Source: Chromatiaceae bacterium
Lineage (GTDB): Bacteria > Pseudomonadota > Gammaproteobacteria > Chromatiales > Chromatiaceae
DNA: 64,000 nucleotides
Direction of reading: 5' to 3'
Assembly: GCA_024235255.1 (NCBI GenBank)
Contig: JACKMT010000001.1
Coordinates: 248,001 to 312,000, forward strand
This document shows, piece by piece, positions 25,796 through 33,949 of this stretch (its first letter is position 1; each line of letters begins with the position of its first letter). Under the pieces are notes generated by a model. It did no database searches. It was not told the origin of the DNA and saw nothing but the letters and a program-made list of their open reading frames with translations. The position numbers were made by a program, and so were the translations under genes.

Positions 25796-26233
25796 ATGGT
25801 CCCATCGAAAAGATTTAAACCGGTTCAGCGTGTGGCTGAATCCCAGGAGCAGAAAGCGGCCAAAGCATTCGGTCAGTCGCAGCGAACCATGCAAGATCAG
25901 GAAGCTCGTCTTGAAGTGCTCAAACGCTATCACGAGGAGTACCTGCAGCGCTTTCAGGAGACATCGAAAATGGGCATGTCAGTGGCCCAGCTGCATGAAT
26001 ACCGTGCCTTTCTGGCGAAACTTGAAGCGGCGATCAAAGCACAGGAGAAAATCGTACTGGCCAGCCAGCAGAACCGCACCAGTCAGAAAGAGCAGTGGCA
26101 GCAGAAACACATGCGCAGCCAAGTGCTGGACAAAGTCGTCGCCCGTTATGCAAACGAAGAGCGAAAATCGATGGAGTCGCGCGAACAGAAGGAGATGGAC
26201 GAGCGTAGCCAGCGGGGGCAGGACAAGGGGTGA
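25796..26233 (+). CDS. fliJ: Flagellar export chaperone FliJ
   Basis: 145 residues, nearly all charged coiled coil (RFKPVQRVAESQEQKAAKAFGQSQ and so on), the expected FliJ form. FliJ links FliI to FlhA and resembles the gamma stalk of F1. ATG 25796 was preferred to a GTG nine bases before it. It is the last gene of the fliEFGHIJ run; instead of fliK-fliL onward, an oppositely oriented PEP-CTERM gene follows. Confidence 0.93.
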   Translation: MVPSKRFKPVQRVAESQEQKAAKAFGQSQRTMQDQEARLEVLKRYHEEYLQRFQETSKMGMSVAQLHEYRAFLAKLEAAIKAQEKIVLASQQNRTSQKEQWQQKHMRSQVLDKVVARYANEERKSMESREQKEMDERSQRGQDKG

Positions 26234-26236
26234 AAT

Positions 26237-26269
26237 GAAAAACCCCAACAGGACGAAACCCTGGTGGGG
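26237..26269 (-). terminator. Intrinsic terminator of the PEP-CTERM gene (possibly bidirectional)
   Basis: CCCCAACAGG (26243-26252) pairs with CCTGGTGGGG (26260-26269), nine of ten positions matched. On the minus strand it is followed by TTTTTC. It lies between the convergent fliJ and PEP-CTERM genes and could also stop fliJ transcripts weakly. Confidence 0.8.
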
Positions 26270-26295
26270 CTCTTAATCCGCTCCAACTGTTAGCT

Positions 26296-27210
26296 TTATG
26301 CCTTCATTGACTGTCTGCGCCTATAGCCGATACCAGCCAGGCCGATGCCCATCAACGCAAGGGTGGTCGGTTCTGGTATATTCCCCGGATCGGTGTCTGA
26401 AAAGCTACCCGCTTGAATGAAAACCGCGGCATCCAGAGCTCCATCCGAAGTATCTGCAACAGCAAATTTCATGGTATGAACACCGGCGCTCAGTCCCAAT
26501 TTAGTGGCTGTGAGTACTGTGGTCAGACCATCGAACGCAGTATCCAGCAACAAATCCCCAAACCCATTGGTATTGTTAACATTATTCCGATAATAAGCGC
26601 TGTTGGTGCTGCCGTTGACATTGTTAACTGAGACTGGTGTGGATGTGCCGGGGATCAACGCGATATTCTCCCCGTCTACGAACAGAGCAAACACATCATT
26701 GTATATGCTATTCACATAATCGACATACTCCTCTGAAGCGAACACAAAGTTGAAAAACAGGTCGCCTACTGCACTCCCATCACCCAATTGAAATTCAAAC
26801 TCAAGGACTGCAGCATCATTCGTGGTTGTCCCAACGATAGCATCAAGGTCTGAATCACCGGCCACGCCTAAACTCTGACTTGGATCAGCAACTCCTCCAG
26901 AGCCACCATTCCCCTCGGTTTCCGGTGAGCTGTTGGTAGGGTTTGGTCCGGGAATATCATTCACATCGCCCGTCATCAATACGATGCCCGAGCTGAACCC
27001 AACCGGGTCGGTGCCGCCGGTAAAAGTGGCCGCCATATTGGTGATTCCGGTAAATGTTTGAGTGCCGGCAGAAACCGTGATGCCACTCCCGATTATATTA
27101 TTCACCAAGGTTGTGGCATCGGTGGTTGGTGTTAACGATATAGCATGAGCCATGCTCGTGAAACTCAGCGTCATTCCGAGCAATAGCGACCTTCTGATTT
27201 TTTCTTCCAT
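26296..27210 (-). CDS. PEP-CTERM surface protein with choice-of-anchor-L-type domain
   Basis: 304 residues: basic/hydrophobic signal peptide ending near SMAHA, a beta-rich, Asn/Thr/Gly-rich extracellular domain of the choice-of-anchor L type (GFSSGIVLMTGDV, FVFASEEYVDYVNSIYNDVFALFVDG), and a C-terminal sorting signal starting IPEPTTLALMGIGLAG, then an RRR cluster. Such proteins are processed by exosortase in the inner membrane and displayed with exopolysaccharide. It is an isolated gene facing fliJ, with its own terminator and a sigma-54-type promoter. The exosortase is not in the window, but PrsK, PrsR and PrsT of the same system are about 11-17 kb away. Composition is more AT-rich and Asn-rich than the flanking flagellar genes, suggesting later arrival. 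Confidence 0.93.
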   Translation of the reverse strand: MEEKIRRSLLLGMTLSFTSMAHAISLTPTTDATTLVNNIIGSGITVSAGTQTFTGITNMAATFTGGTDPVGFSSGIVLMTGDVNDIPGPNPTNSSPETEGNGGSGGVADPSQSLGVAGDSDLDAIVGTTTNDAAVLEFEFQLGDGSAVGDLFFNFVFASEEYVDYVNSIYNDVFALFVDGENIALIPGTSTPVSVNNVNGSTNSAYYRNNVNNTNGFGDLLLDTAFDGLTTVLTATKLGLSAGVHTMKFAVADTSDGALDAAVFIQAGSFSDTDPGNIPEPTTLALMGIGLAGIGYRRRQSMKA

Positions 27211-27255
27211 GTGATTTTCCTTGCAATATATCTATATTATTAGCACTTTGAATAA

Positions 27256-27271
27256 AGCAAAAAATAGGCCG
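27256..27271 (-). promoter_or_regulatory. Sigma-54-type promoter of the PEP-CTERM gene
   Basis: Minus strand CGGCCTATTTTTTGCT: GG at 27270-27269, ten bases, GC at 27258-27257, with a strong -12 half (TTTGCT). Predicted start near 27245, about 35 bases before the ATG, which itself has AAGGAAA as ribosome-binding site. PrsR, an activator of sigma-54, is the candidate regulator. Confidence 0.6.
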
Positions 27272-27448
27272 ATGATACCTTTTGTTCTTATTAACTTTAA
27301 TTTTCAAGAGGTTATTTTTTATACACAAACAGGCCATATTATTGTTTGTAAAAAAACCTGACAGTTTCAAGTGGCATAGAACATGAAAGAATTATTGTTT
27401 TTTCTCTCCATCCTCTTGTCCATGCGAAAAATACTGATCCTCTCCTTC

Positions 27449-27730
27449 TTAAAACCCCGGCGGGCGCTTGCCGGAAACCAAGTAGGCAAAACTGATCACT
27501 TCGGCGATGGCGCGGTAGAGCGCTTCGGGTATTTCGTTGCCGACCGGAATCTGCGCCAGAATGGCGGCAAGTTCGGGGTCGCCCTGCAGCGGAATTCCAT
27601 GTTGTTCCGCCAGCTGCAGCATCCTGTCAGCCAACTCCCCGCGGCCTTTTGCGGTGACCCGAGGTGCATTCTGGCCATCGTAGAGCAGGGCGACTGCCAT
27701 ATCCGGTTTTTGCTCGTAAGTCTCGCTCAT
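27449..27730 (-). CDS. FlhB C-domain-like small protein (FhlB/FlhX type)
   Basis: 93 residues matching only the cytoplasmic C-terminal domain of FlhB/YscU: MAVALLYDGQNAPRVTAKGRGELADRMLQLAEQHGIPL, then IPVGNEIPEALYRAIAEVISFAYLV. The membrane half is missing, and the NPTH autocleavage motif that precedes AVAL in FlhB is replaced by KPDM, so it should not self-cleave. Small FlhB-like proteins can substitute for the FlhB C-domain in export switching in some bacteria. ATGA overlap with the upstream FliK-like gene shows they work together. Confidence 0.88.
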   Translation of the reverse strand: MSETYEQKPDMAVALLYDGQNAPRVTAKGRGELADRMLQLAEQHGIPLQGDPELAAILAQIPVGNEIPEALYRAIAEVISFAYLVSGKRPPGF

Positions 27731-29019
27731 GCCTTTTCGTCCAGCAGCGCAAACCGCGGGCGGGGCTCGTTGTCGACAGAACCGACGGTCGCGCTGAGCG
27801 TTCCCACCTTGAGGCCGGCGCGGGTAAAAGCGCGCTCCAGTTGCGGCAGTGCCTGTTCCAGACGGCGCGCGGTTTCGCCCGATTCCGCGGTGAATCGGCT
27901 GGAGATCTCCTCGCCGATCAATAAGAGCCGGGCGTGGATCGGGCCGGTTGTCTCCAGCGCGAAATCGAGATTGACCGACCAGACAGTCTCCGCCTTTCCC
28001 TGCTTGTTCTGCTTCGTCTGTTGCTCGATCTGCACCCTGAAACTGTCGCATTTTTCATTCTGACGATAGGGTATTTCGAATTGCCAAAGCTGTTGGTTGG
28101 CATTGTCGCCGGGCAGAGAGGAGAGCTGGTTGAACAGGATCCTGGCCAGGCTTCCCTCGGCGTTTGAGACCAGTTCGGCCAGAAAACCGGTTTGATTGAG
28201 ACCTCCCTCAGCCGCCGGCAGCGACTGCGGTTGCTGACCAGCCTGCGCCGCCGCCAGCAGCGGGCGTAACTGCAGCAGCAGCTCCAGCATGCTGCGTTTC
28301 AGGTCAACGGGCGGCGCTATACCGCTGGCCAGTGCCGCCTCCAGAAACAGCCCCGAGCTCTGCAACGCCAGCTGTATGCGCTCTGCGCTTGGCGGCTCGT
28401 TGGCGACGAGCTGAATCGAGAGGACCCGCTGGATCGTCTGCCAAAGCTTGGTCGCATCCTGTGGCTGCAACAGGTTGTTAATGACGGATTGCAGCCTGCT
28501 GTCTGCGGTCCCGGCTGGCGTCGGCGAGTGCGGTGAACTCCCGGCAGTGAGCGCGGCTGCAGGCGGCTTTGCAGCAACCTCTCCCTGAGCTGCAGCAACG
28601 TGCTGCGATGTTACTGCCTGCGTCAACAGCTGAGTTGGCGGGTTGGCTTGATTACCGGGCGGTATCGGCGTCAGGGCAGTGAGACGGTTCAGCAGATGAG
28701 CAACGGAAGTCTGTTGCGGCAGCGCGGCGCGCATCGCACGCGCCTGAATATCCCGGGCACTGCTCTCCAGAAGCACGCGCAATTGCAGTGGGTCGGACGC
28801 TTTGATCACCTGCAGCGTCAAGCTCTCGCCGGCGCTGATTCTGGCCTGAGTCTGGGCCAGGATCTCAAGGTTCCCGATGCGCAGCTGGACCTGCTGGTTG
28901 CGGCTCGATGTGATCGCCCTGGCTTGTAAAATCTGTCCCGCGCGCAAAGATTCCAACAGCGAATTCTTGATTCGTTCGAGGTTGATCTGATAACCGGTTA
29001 TGGAATTGGATATCTCCAC
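27727..29019 (-). CDS. FliK-like hook-length control domain protein
   Basis: About 430 residues from a GTG at 29019 (MEISNSITGYQINLERIKNSL). The N-terminal and middle parts are Gln/Ala/Leu-rich and variable; the C-terminal 120 residues (QLWQFEIPYRQNEKCDSFRVQIE, WSVNLDFALETTGPIHARLLL) form a Flg_hook-type domain. It could be the real hook ruler or a FliK paralogue: comparable FliK-like/FlhB-like pairs are found in Pseudomonas away from the main fliK. The frame stays open to 29199, but the extra N-terminus is implausible, and a TATAAT-like box on the minus strand at 29061-29056 fits transcription beginning just before 29019. Confidence 0.8.
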   Translation of the reverse strand: MEISNSITGYQINLERIKNSLLESLRAGQILQARAITSSRNQQVQLRIGNLEILAQTQARISAGESLTLQVIKASDPLQLRVLLESSARDIQARAMRAALPQQTSVAHLLNRLTALTPIPPGNQANPPTQLLTQAVTSQHVAAAQGEVAAKPPAAALTAGSSPHSPTPAGTADSRLQSVINNLLQPQDATKLWQTIQRVLSIQLVANEPPSAERIQLALQSSGLFLEAALASGIAPPVDLKRSMLELLLQLRPLLAAAQAGQQPQSLPAAEGGLNQTGFLAELVSNAEGSLARILFNQLSSLPGDNANQQLWQFEIPYRQNEKCDSFRVQIEQQTKQNKQGKAETVWSVNLDFALETTGPIHARLLLIGEEISSRFTAESGETARRLEQALPQLERAFTRAGLKVGTLSATVGSVDNEPRPRFALLDEKA

Positions 29020-29129
29020 GCGCTCGCTATAGCTCCAATGCGAAATACTCGATGCATTATAGTTTACACCGGGATCGGCCGATGCATGACTAGGAACGCA
29101 GGTAAAACGAAACCGGTGCCGAACTTCAG

Positions 29130-30023
29130 GTGAGCGAAAAAGAACCCAGCAAACAGCCACTTTGGTATGTAAAGTCAACAGCGAAGGTGGAGGGACCATT
29201 TCCCAGCGGCGGAATCCGCCGATCGCTGCTATTGGGCCGATTTACGCCGGAGCATCAGATCAGTGAGGATCAGGTCACCTGGCAAGCGATGAGCGAAGTG
29301 CCGGAAGTGATGCCGCCGGAGCTGCGGCAGGCGGCACCGGACGGGGCTACGGAGCTGCTCAGAGCCAGACTCAGGGAAGACCAACGCAGCGGCCGTGAGA
29401 GGAGGGTGAACAGCGCCGGCAGGACGCCGGGGGATGATCGCCGCCGGGCCGAACCGGCGCTGGTAGAAAAACACCGGGAAGCAAAAACCGCGCTGCGTCA
29501 AATCAGTCAGGAACGAGCGGTTCCGTTCGCTGGAATTGGGGTGGTTGGCCTGCTGCTTCTGCTGACCATAGGTTACGGACTCTATCTCGGCGGCCCGCAG
29601 ACGCTGCCCGATCCGATCTGTTCTTCACCACCCGCCGCAGGTGTCGACTGGCATAACTGCAGATCAGACAATCTGATCGCCGATACCGCCGACCTGGAAG
29701 GTGCCAACCTCAGCAACGCCTGGTTTAGATACAGCAAACTTTCCGGTGCCAGGCTCAACAGCGCGGATATCCGCTACACCGATCTCAGCAACGCCGATCT
29801 GAGTCACGCGGAACTCAGAGCTGCAGACATGAAAGGGAGCGCGTTGCGCAATACGGATCTCTCCTACACCGATCTCACCGGCGTCGACCTGCGCTACGCC
29901 GATCTCACCGGTGCGAACCTCGGTGGGTCTGTGCTGACCGGCGCCAGGCTCGACCACGCGATCTGGCCGGATGGACGCAAATGCCCCGAAGGATCACTCG
30001 GCAACTGCCCGGAAAGGCGCTGA
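29130..30023 (+). CDS. GYF_2-like/pentapeptide-repeat membrane protein
   Basis: 297 residues from a GTG. Residues about 10-65 look like a GYF_2/DUF4339 domain (LWYVKSTAKVEGPFPSGGIR, then WQAMSEVPEVMPPEL). A charged linker follows, then one membrane helix (FAGIGVVGLLLLLTIGYGLYLGG), and the C-terminal third is pentapeptide repeats of the A(D/N)Lxx kind (ADLEGANLSNA, YTDLSNADLSHAELRAADM), which should fold as a right-handed quadrilateral helix, probably periplasmic. No enzyme motif. It diverges from the FliK-like gene. Function unknown; the architecture suggests a membrane-tethered scaffold. Confidence 0.85.
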   Translation: MSEKEPSKQPLWYVKSTAKVEGPFPSGGIRRSLLLGRFTPEHQISEDQVTWQAMSEVPEVMPPELRQAAPDGATELLRARLREDQRSGRERRVNSAGRTPGDDRRRAEPALVEKHREAKTALRQISQERAVPFAGIGVVGLLLLLTIGYGLYLGGPQTLPDPICSSPPAAGVDWHNCRSDNLIADTADLEGANLSNAWFRYSKLSGARLNSADIRYTDLSNADLSHAELRAADMKGSALRNTDLSYTDLTGVDLRYADLTGANLGGSVLTGARLDHAIWPDGRKCPEGSLGNCPERR

Positions 30024-30024
30024 G

Positions 30025-30276
30025 GTTTAACCCGCTTATCTCACCAGGATCCGGAATTTTGGGGCAAGCTGGCAAGGTAGATTGGTCGATCACCAGCAGA
30101 ACCATAGCCGTAGCTATGGTTCAAGGGAGATCGGCCAAGACACAAAACCAAATTGTTCCAAAAACCGGATGGAACAGAGTGTAGTCGCATCTTCATGCTA
30201 TCTGTTCACGCAACTATTTGTTTAGCAAATACAATTCCAACAGCCAGGGTTCGCATGGTGAACTAAGCGGGTTAAC
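30025..30276. mobile_element. MITE-like palindromic element, about 250 bp
   Basis: The ends are inverted repeats: TTAACCCGCTTA-x2-TCACCA at 30027-30046 and its complement at 30256-30275 (18 of 20 positions). Inside, ACCATAGC-CGTA-GCTATGGT is nested within TTGGTCGATC...GATCGGCCAA. No open frame of note. Its left end follows the stop codon of the pentapeptide gene by a base, and its right end touches the stop codon of the AMMECR1 gene. No clear target duplication. It could be a non-autonomous relative of an insertion sequence or a structured intergenic repeat. Confidence 0.55.
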
Positions 30277-30896
30277 TACGTCTTCTTCAAGGTGACAGCC
30301 GGGAAGGGCGCAGCGAAGGACTCCGTCTGGTAACGAAAAACCTTGATTTGATCGGACCAATAGTCCCGGGCCAGACCGGCTTTTAACTTCAGATGCTGTA
30401 AAAAGGATCGTGCATCTGGCAGCGACTCCCAGACTGACGGCAGAAAAGTCCCTTGCTGCCCTCCCAGCTTCAATATCAGCCCATCGACTCCGGGCCGAAT
30501 CTTTTCGAGCAGCTCCTCTTGCGAGGAAAAGTCGATCGACTTGGCCGGTGTAAGCACGGAAATGTGCAGCTCCAGACCCTCCAGCTCGCTGCTTTCAAGC
30601 GGAGAGAATCTGGGGTCGCGAAAAGCGGCCGAGTAGGCATTTTCCGAGACGTCGGAGACCAGCGGCTGAATCGCCTTCAAGTGACCGATGCACCCTCTCA
30701 ACTTTCCAAAACGGTTCAGCGTGACGAAACTGGCGCGCAGCTGCTGAAATTTTTCCGGGTAATCGGCTGGGTCGACAGGCAGCAACGCGCTTTTTTCCAG
30801 TCCGTGGTAAACCGATTTCTGCGCCACATCCAGCAGCTTCGCACGCTCGCCCGTATCAAAATCGGTTGACGATTCAGCAGAGTGCATAAGCGCCAT
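30276..30896 (-). CDS. amrA: AmmeMemoRadiSam system protein A (AMMECR1 family)
   Basis: 206 residues from the ATG at 30896. The AMMECR1 core is clear: FVTLNRFGKLRGCIGHLKAIQPL, AFRDPRFSPLESSELEGLELHISVLTP, and DGLILKLGGQQGTFLPSVWESLPD. It overlaps the Memo-family gene upstream on the same strand by 23 bases. The family is conserved from archaea to humans, but its biochemical function in bacteria is not settled. Alternative starts at 30914 and 30887 cannot be excluded. Its stop codon abuts the MITE-like element, which may have supplied the current end. Confidence 0.92.
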   Translation of the reverse strand: MALMHSAESSTDFDTGERAKLLDVAQKSVYHGLEKSALLPVDPADYPEKFQQLRASFVTLNRFGKLRGCIGHLKAIQPLVSDVSENAYSAAFRDPRFSPLESSELEGLELHISVLTPAKSIDFSSQEELLEKIRPGVDGLILKLGGQQGTFLPSVWESLPDARSFLQHLKLKAGLARDYWSDQIKVFRYQTESFAAPFPAVTLKKT

Positions 30897-31662
30897 ACCC
30901 AACCACCTGGTCACGGCCTCCGGCAGTGTCTCCCGAATTCCGCAGATCGAGTGTTTCCACTTTCAGCTGGTGTCGCCGCGCTGCCAGCAGCAGTCCGCTG
31001 ACCGGTTTTCTGCCGCAGGCGTGATGATAGGTGAGGTCATCCGGACACAGGGCCTCTATCGCGTTGGTCGCCTCGCGGTCCATTTTCTGGGCAGCAGCGT
31101 AGCTGAGATAGTGGCTGAGATCGGAGCTGATCAAAATCAGCGTCTCGCTGCCACCCCAGAGCGCCTCCAGCACCTCGTCGACCTGGGTCGGTGTAGCGTC
31201 CCCCACCAGCAGCGGCACAATTTTGAAGTCGTTCAGCATCTCCTGCAGGAAGGGCAGATGCACCTCAATACTATGCTCGTTGCGGAAGGCATCGTCCCTT
31301 GCATGCAACTGAGGCAAGCCGGCGATGGAGCTCAACGCTGCAAGATCCACTTTTATGTCGCCCAGCGGTGTGCGAAATGCCGTTGCGCTTGAATAGGCAA
31401 TGCCGGTAAATGCGACGCGATGCGCAGGAGCCAGAATAATCACCCGGTTTATCGTGCCGCTCTGCGCGGCAAGCTGAGCATACGCATTGCCCGCTACCGG
31501 TCCGGAATAGATGTACCCCGCGTGCGGTGCAATTAGCGCTTTGGGCGGAGCGGATGCTGCCGCCTTGGCCTCACGCAGGTAACGTCTTACCTCTGAACGC
31601 AACTGCTCCGGGTCCGCCGGATAGAAGGTGCCTGCCACCACGGCTGGTTGTACTCGTTCCAT
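30874..31662 (-). CDS. amrB: AmmeMemoRadiSam system protein B (Memo family)
   Basis: 262 residues of the Memo/dioxygenase-like fold: VVAGTFYPADPEQLRSEV at the N-terminus, the metal-site histidine in APHAGYIYSGPVAGNAYAQL, NEHSIEVHLPFLQ, ISSDLSHYLSY and YHHACGRKPVSGLL. Memo proteins are related to LigB-type dioxygenases and bind metal. First gene of a two-gene unit with amrA and divergent from the radical SAM gene, which forms the third part of the set. Confidence 0.93.
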   Translation of the reverse strand: MERVQPAVVAGTFYPADPEQLRSEVRRYLREAKAAASAPPKALIAPHAGYIYSGPVAGNAYAQLAAQSGTINRVIILAPAHRVAFTGIAYSSATAFRTPLGDIKVDLAALSSIAGLPQLHARDDAFRNEHSIEVHLPFLQEMLNDFKIVPLLVGDATPTQVDEVLEALWGGSETLILISSDLSHYLSYAAAQKMDREATNAIEALCPDDLTYHHACGRKPVSGLLLAARRHQLKVETLDLRNSGDTAGGRDQVVGYGAYALC

Positions 31663-31795
31663 TTTCAGCCCTCCTGCGATGATCTATCGATAATTCAACA
31701 ATAAGATCATGGCAGAAAAAATCAAGGCTCTTAGGGACTATAATGTAATTAGAGGGCAGCAGATGCATCGTCACTGTAGTAAAGGAGTGACTGGA

Positions 31796-32878
31796 GTGAA
31801 CGAAATCTTATCGACTCATCCCACCAAATATTGGCATGCGCTTGAAGACGGACGAGTGGAGTGCGATCTTTGTCCGCGCGCCTGCCGCCTTAAAGAGGGT
31901 CAGCAGGGGTTGTGTTTCGTGCGCGCCTGTAAAGCGGGTGAGGTGGTACTCACAACATACGGCCGCTCCAGTGGTTTCTGCGTCGATCCGATCGAAAAAA
32001 AGCCGCTCAACCACTTTTATCCGGGCAGGGCGGTTTTTTCGTTTGGCACCGCCGGCTGCAACCTCGCCTGCCGCTTCTGCCAGAACTGGGATATGAGCAA
32101 GTCACGCGAAATGGATACTTTGGCCGATGCCGCATCTCCGTGGGATATCGCGGAGAGAGCAAAACAGCTTGGCTGCCACAGTGTGGCGTTTACCTATAAT
32201 GATCCGGTCATTTTCATGGAGTACGCCATCGATACTGCAGTTGCCTGCCATGAGTTGGGAGTCAAAACGGTGGCGGTTACCGCTGGTTACATCTCCACAG
32301 CGCCCAGAGCCGAGTTCTTCCGTTATATCGATGCCGCAAATATCGATCTGAAGGCGTTCACTGATCGCTTCTACCACAAACTGACCGGCGCGCACCTGCA
32401 GCCGATTCTCGATACGCTGGTTTATCTGCGCGAGCAGACGCAGGTCTGGCTGGAGTTGACCACCTTGCTGATTCCGGGCGAAAACGACACCGAAGCGGAA
32501 CTGAACGAGATGACCCGCTGGGTGGTTGCCAACCTCGGACCCGATGTCCCGATGCACTTTACCGCATTTCATCCGGACTGGAAGATGCGCGATAAGCCGC
32601 CGACGTCGCCCCAGACTCTGACCCTGGCGAGAGATATCGCTGCGGCAAACGGAGTGCATTTCGCTTATACCGGCAACGTTCACGACCGTCGCGGAGGCAG
32701 CACCTACTGCGCCCACTGCGGCGGTCTGCTGATAGAGCGCGACTGGTATCAGCTGGGTCAATGGAACCTGGACTCGACAGGCAACTGCACGAGCTGCGGC
32801 ACACCCTGCCCGGGTCGGTTTGAATCGGCGCCGGGTACTTGGGGAGCTCGCCGATTGCCGGTTCGAATGGGGCGTTGA
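31796..32878 (+). CDS. amrS: AmmeMemoRadiSam system radical SAM enzyme
   Basis: 360 residues from a GTG at 31796, chosen because AAAGGAG lies eight bases upstream and the N-terminus then matches the family; a longer frame from 31709 would run through the promoter region. The radical SAM cluster site is C88-x3-C92-x2-C95 (GCNLACRFCQNWD). An N-terminal Cys-rich part (CDLCPRACRL) and a C-terminal pair of CxxC motifs (YCAHC, CTSC) suggest extra metal binding. PflA-like fold; the substrate is unknown. It is paired with the Memo and AMMECR1 genes across a divergent promoter region. Confidence 0.93.
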   Translation: MNEILSTHPTKYWHALEDGRVECDLCPRACRLKEGQQGLCFVRACKAGEVVLTTYGRSSGFCVDPIEKKPLNHFYPGRAVFSFGTAGCNLACRFCQNWDMSKSREMDTLADAASPWDIAERAKQLGCHSVAFTYNDPVIFMEYAIDTAVACHELGVKTVAVTAGYISTAPRAEFFRYIDAANIDLKAFTDRFYHKLTGAHLQPILDTLVYLREQTQVWLELTTLLIPGENDTEAELNEMTRWVVANLGPDVPMHFTAFHPDWKMRDKPPTSPQTLTLARDIAAANGVHFAYTGNVHDRRGGSTYCAHCGGLLIERDWYQLGQWNLDSTGNCTSCGTPCPGRFESAPGTWGARRLPVRMGR

Positions 32879-32988
32879 CGTTATCCCGGCAGCCCATCGG
32901 GGAGCGGTCGCCGAAAACGAAGCGGCGGTTCTGCTGGCAAGTGTACTGATGTTTCCGCATAATGCGCCCTTTTTTCCGGAGGGGCACC

Positions 32989-33897
32989 ATGTGGTTCAGG
33001 AATCTTCAGATCTACCTGTTAAGCACGCCATTTGAACTTTCCGCCGAGGCGTTGCACGACAAATTAACTGCCCGGCCCAGCCGCGAATGCAGCAGTATGG
33101 AGCTGTCGACCTATGGCTGGCAGCCGCCGCTGGGACTCAACGGCAAACTGCTGACGCATGCCGTCGCCCACTGCACCATGATCTGCATGCGCCGCGAGGA
33201 GAGGGTAATGCCCGCCGTCGTGGTAAATCAGCGGCTAACGCAAAGAATCAGTGATCTGGAGGAGGCGGAGGGGCGCAAGGTGCGGCGCCGTGAGAGAGGC
33301 GAGATCAAGGATGAGATTTTTCTCGATATGTTGCCCAAAGCCTTTACAAAATCGGTTCTCACCTACGCCTACATTGACAGCCGCAACGGCTGGCTGCTGG
33401 TGGATGCCGCCAGCCCGAAACGTGCTGAAGAGTTGATCACATTGTTGCGCGAAACCTTAGGCACTCTACCACTGCGCCCGTTGGAGGTCACTGATTCGCC
33501 GGTGCATGCAATGACTAGCTGGCTGCAGCATGCGCGCCTGCCCAAGGAGTTCGTATTAGGAGACGAGTGCGAGCTGCGGGATCTGGCCGAGGAGGGCAGC
33601 GTCGTTCGCTGCCGGCGGCAAGATCTCGCAGGTAAAGAGATCGCCGGCCACCTAAAGGCGGGGAAAGAGGTAGTTCAAGTGTCGCTGGAGTGGCAGGCAC
33701 GGATCGGTTTCGTATTGACGGCCGAGCTGGGGGTGAAACGTCTGAGGTTTCTGGATCTGATTCAGGAAGCGGCAGCTGAGAGCGAGGCGGCGGACCCGGC
33801 AACCCGGTTCGATGTGGATTTCGCGTTGATGTCGCTGGAATTAGGGCGTTTTGTCAGCAGCCTGATCAAACTGTTCGGCGGCGTTGCCAAAGCTTAG
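32989..33897 (+). CDS. rdgC: Recombination-associated protein RdgC
   Basis: 302 residues, the family's usual length, beginning MWFRNLQIYLLSTPF and containing GWQPPLG, MPAVVVNQRL and LLVDAASPKRAEEL; the C-terminus reads FALMSLELGRFVSSLIKLFGG. RdgC forms a dimeric ring on double-stranded DNA and restrains RecA. The ATG at 32989 has GGAGG just upstream, which excludes the longer frame from 32962. It is alone between the radical SAM gene and the convergent epimerase. Confidence 0.96.
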   Translation: MWFRNLQIYLLSTPFELSAEALHDKLTARPSRECSSMELSTYGWQPPLGLNGKLLTHAVAHCTMICMRREERVMPAVVVNQRLTQRISDLEEAEGRKVRRRERGEIKDEIFLDMLPKAFTKSVLTYAYIDSRNGWLLVDAASPKRAEELITLLRETLGTLPLRPLEVTDSPVHAMTSWLQHARLPKEFVLGDECELRDLAEEGSVVRCRRQDLAGKEIAGHLKAGKEVVQVSLEWQARIGFVLTAELGVKRLRFLDLIQEAAAESEAADPATRFDVDFALMSLELGRFVSSLIKLFGGVAKA

Positions 33898-33949
33898 CTG
33901 ACCGCTATGCAAAAACACCCTCTCCTGCACCTGGTGGAGCGGGAGGCGG

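Noticed and set aside
27383..28063. 226-codon open frame on the plus strand across the FlhB-like and FliK-like genes
   Set aside because: The minus-strand frames carry recognisable domains and are coupled; the plus frame shows none.
32820..33035. 71-codon plus-strand frame across the radical SAM end and rdgC start
   Set aside because: Out of frame with both real genes; the rdgC start is fixed by its ribosome-binding site.
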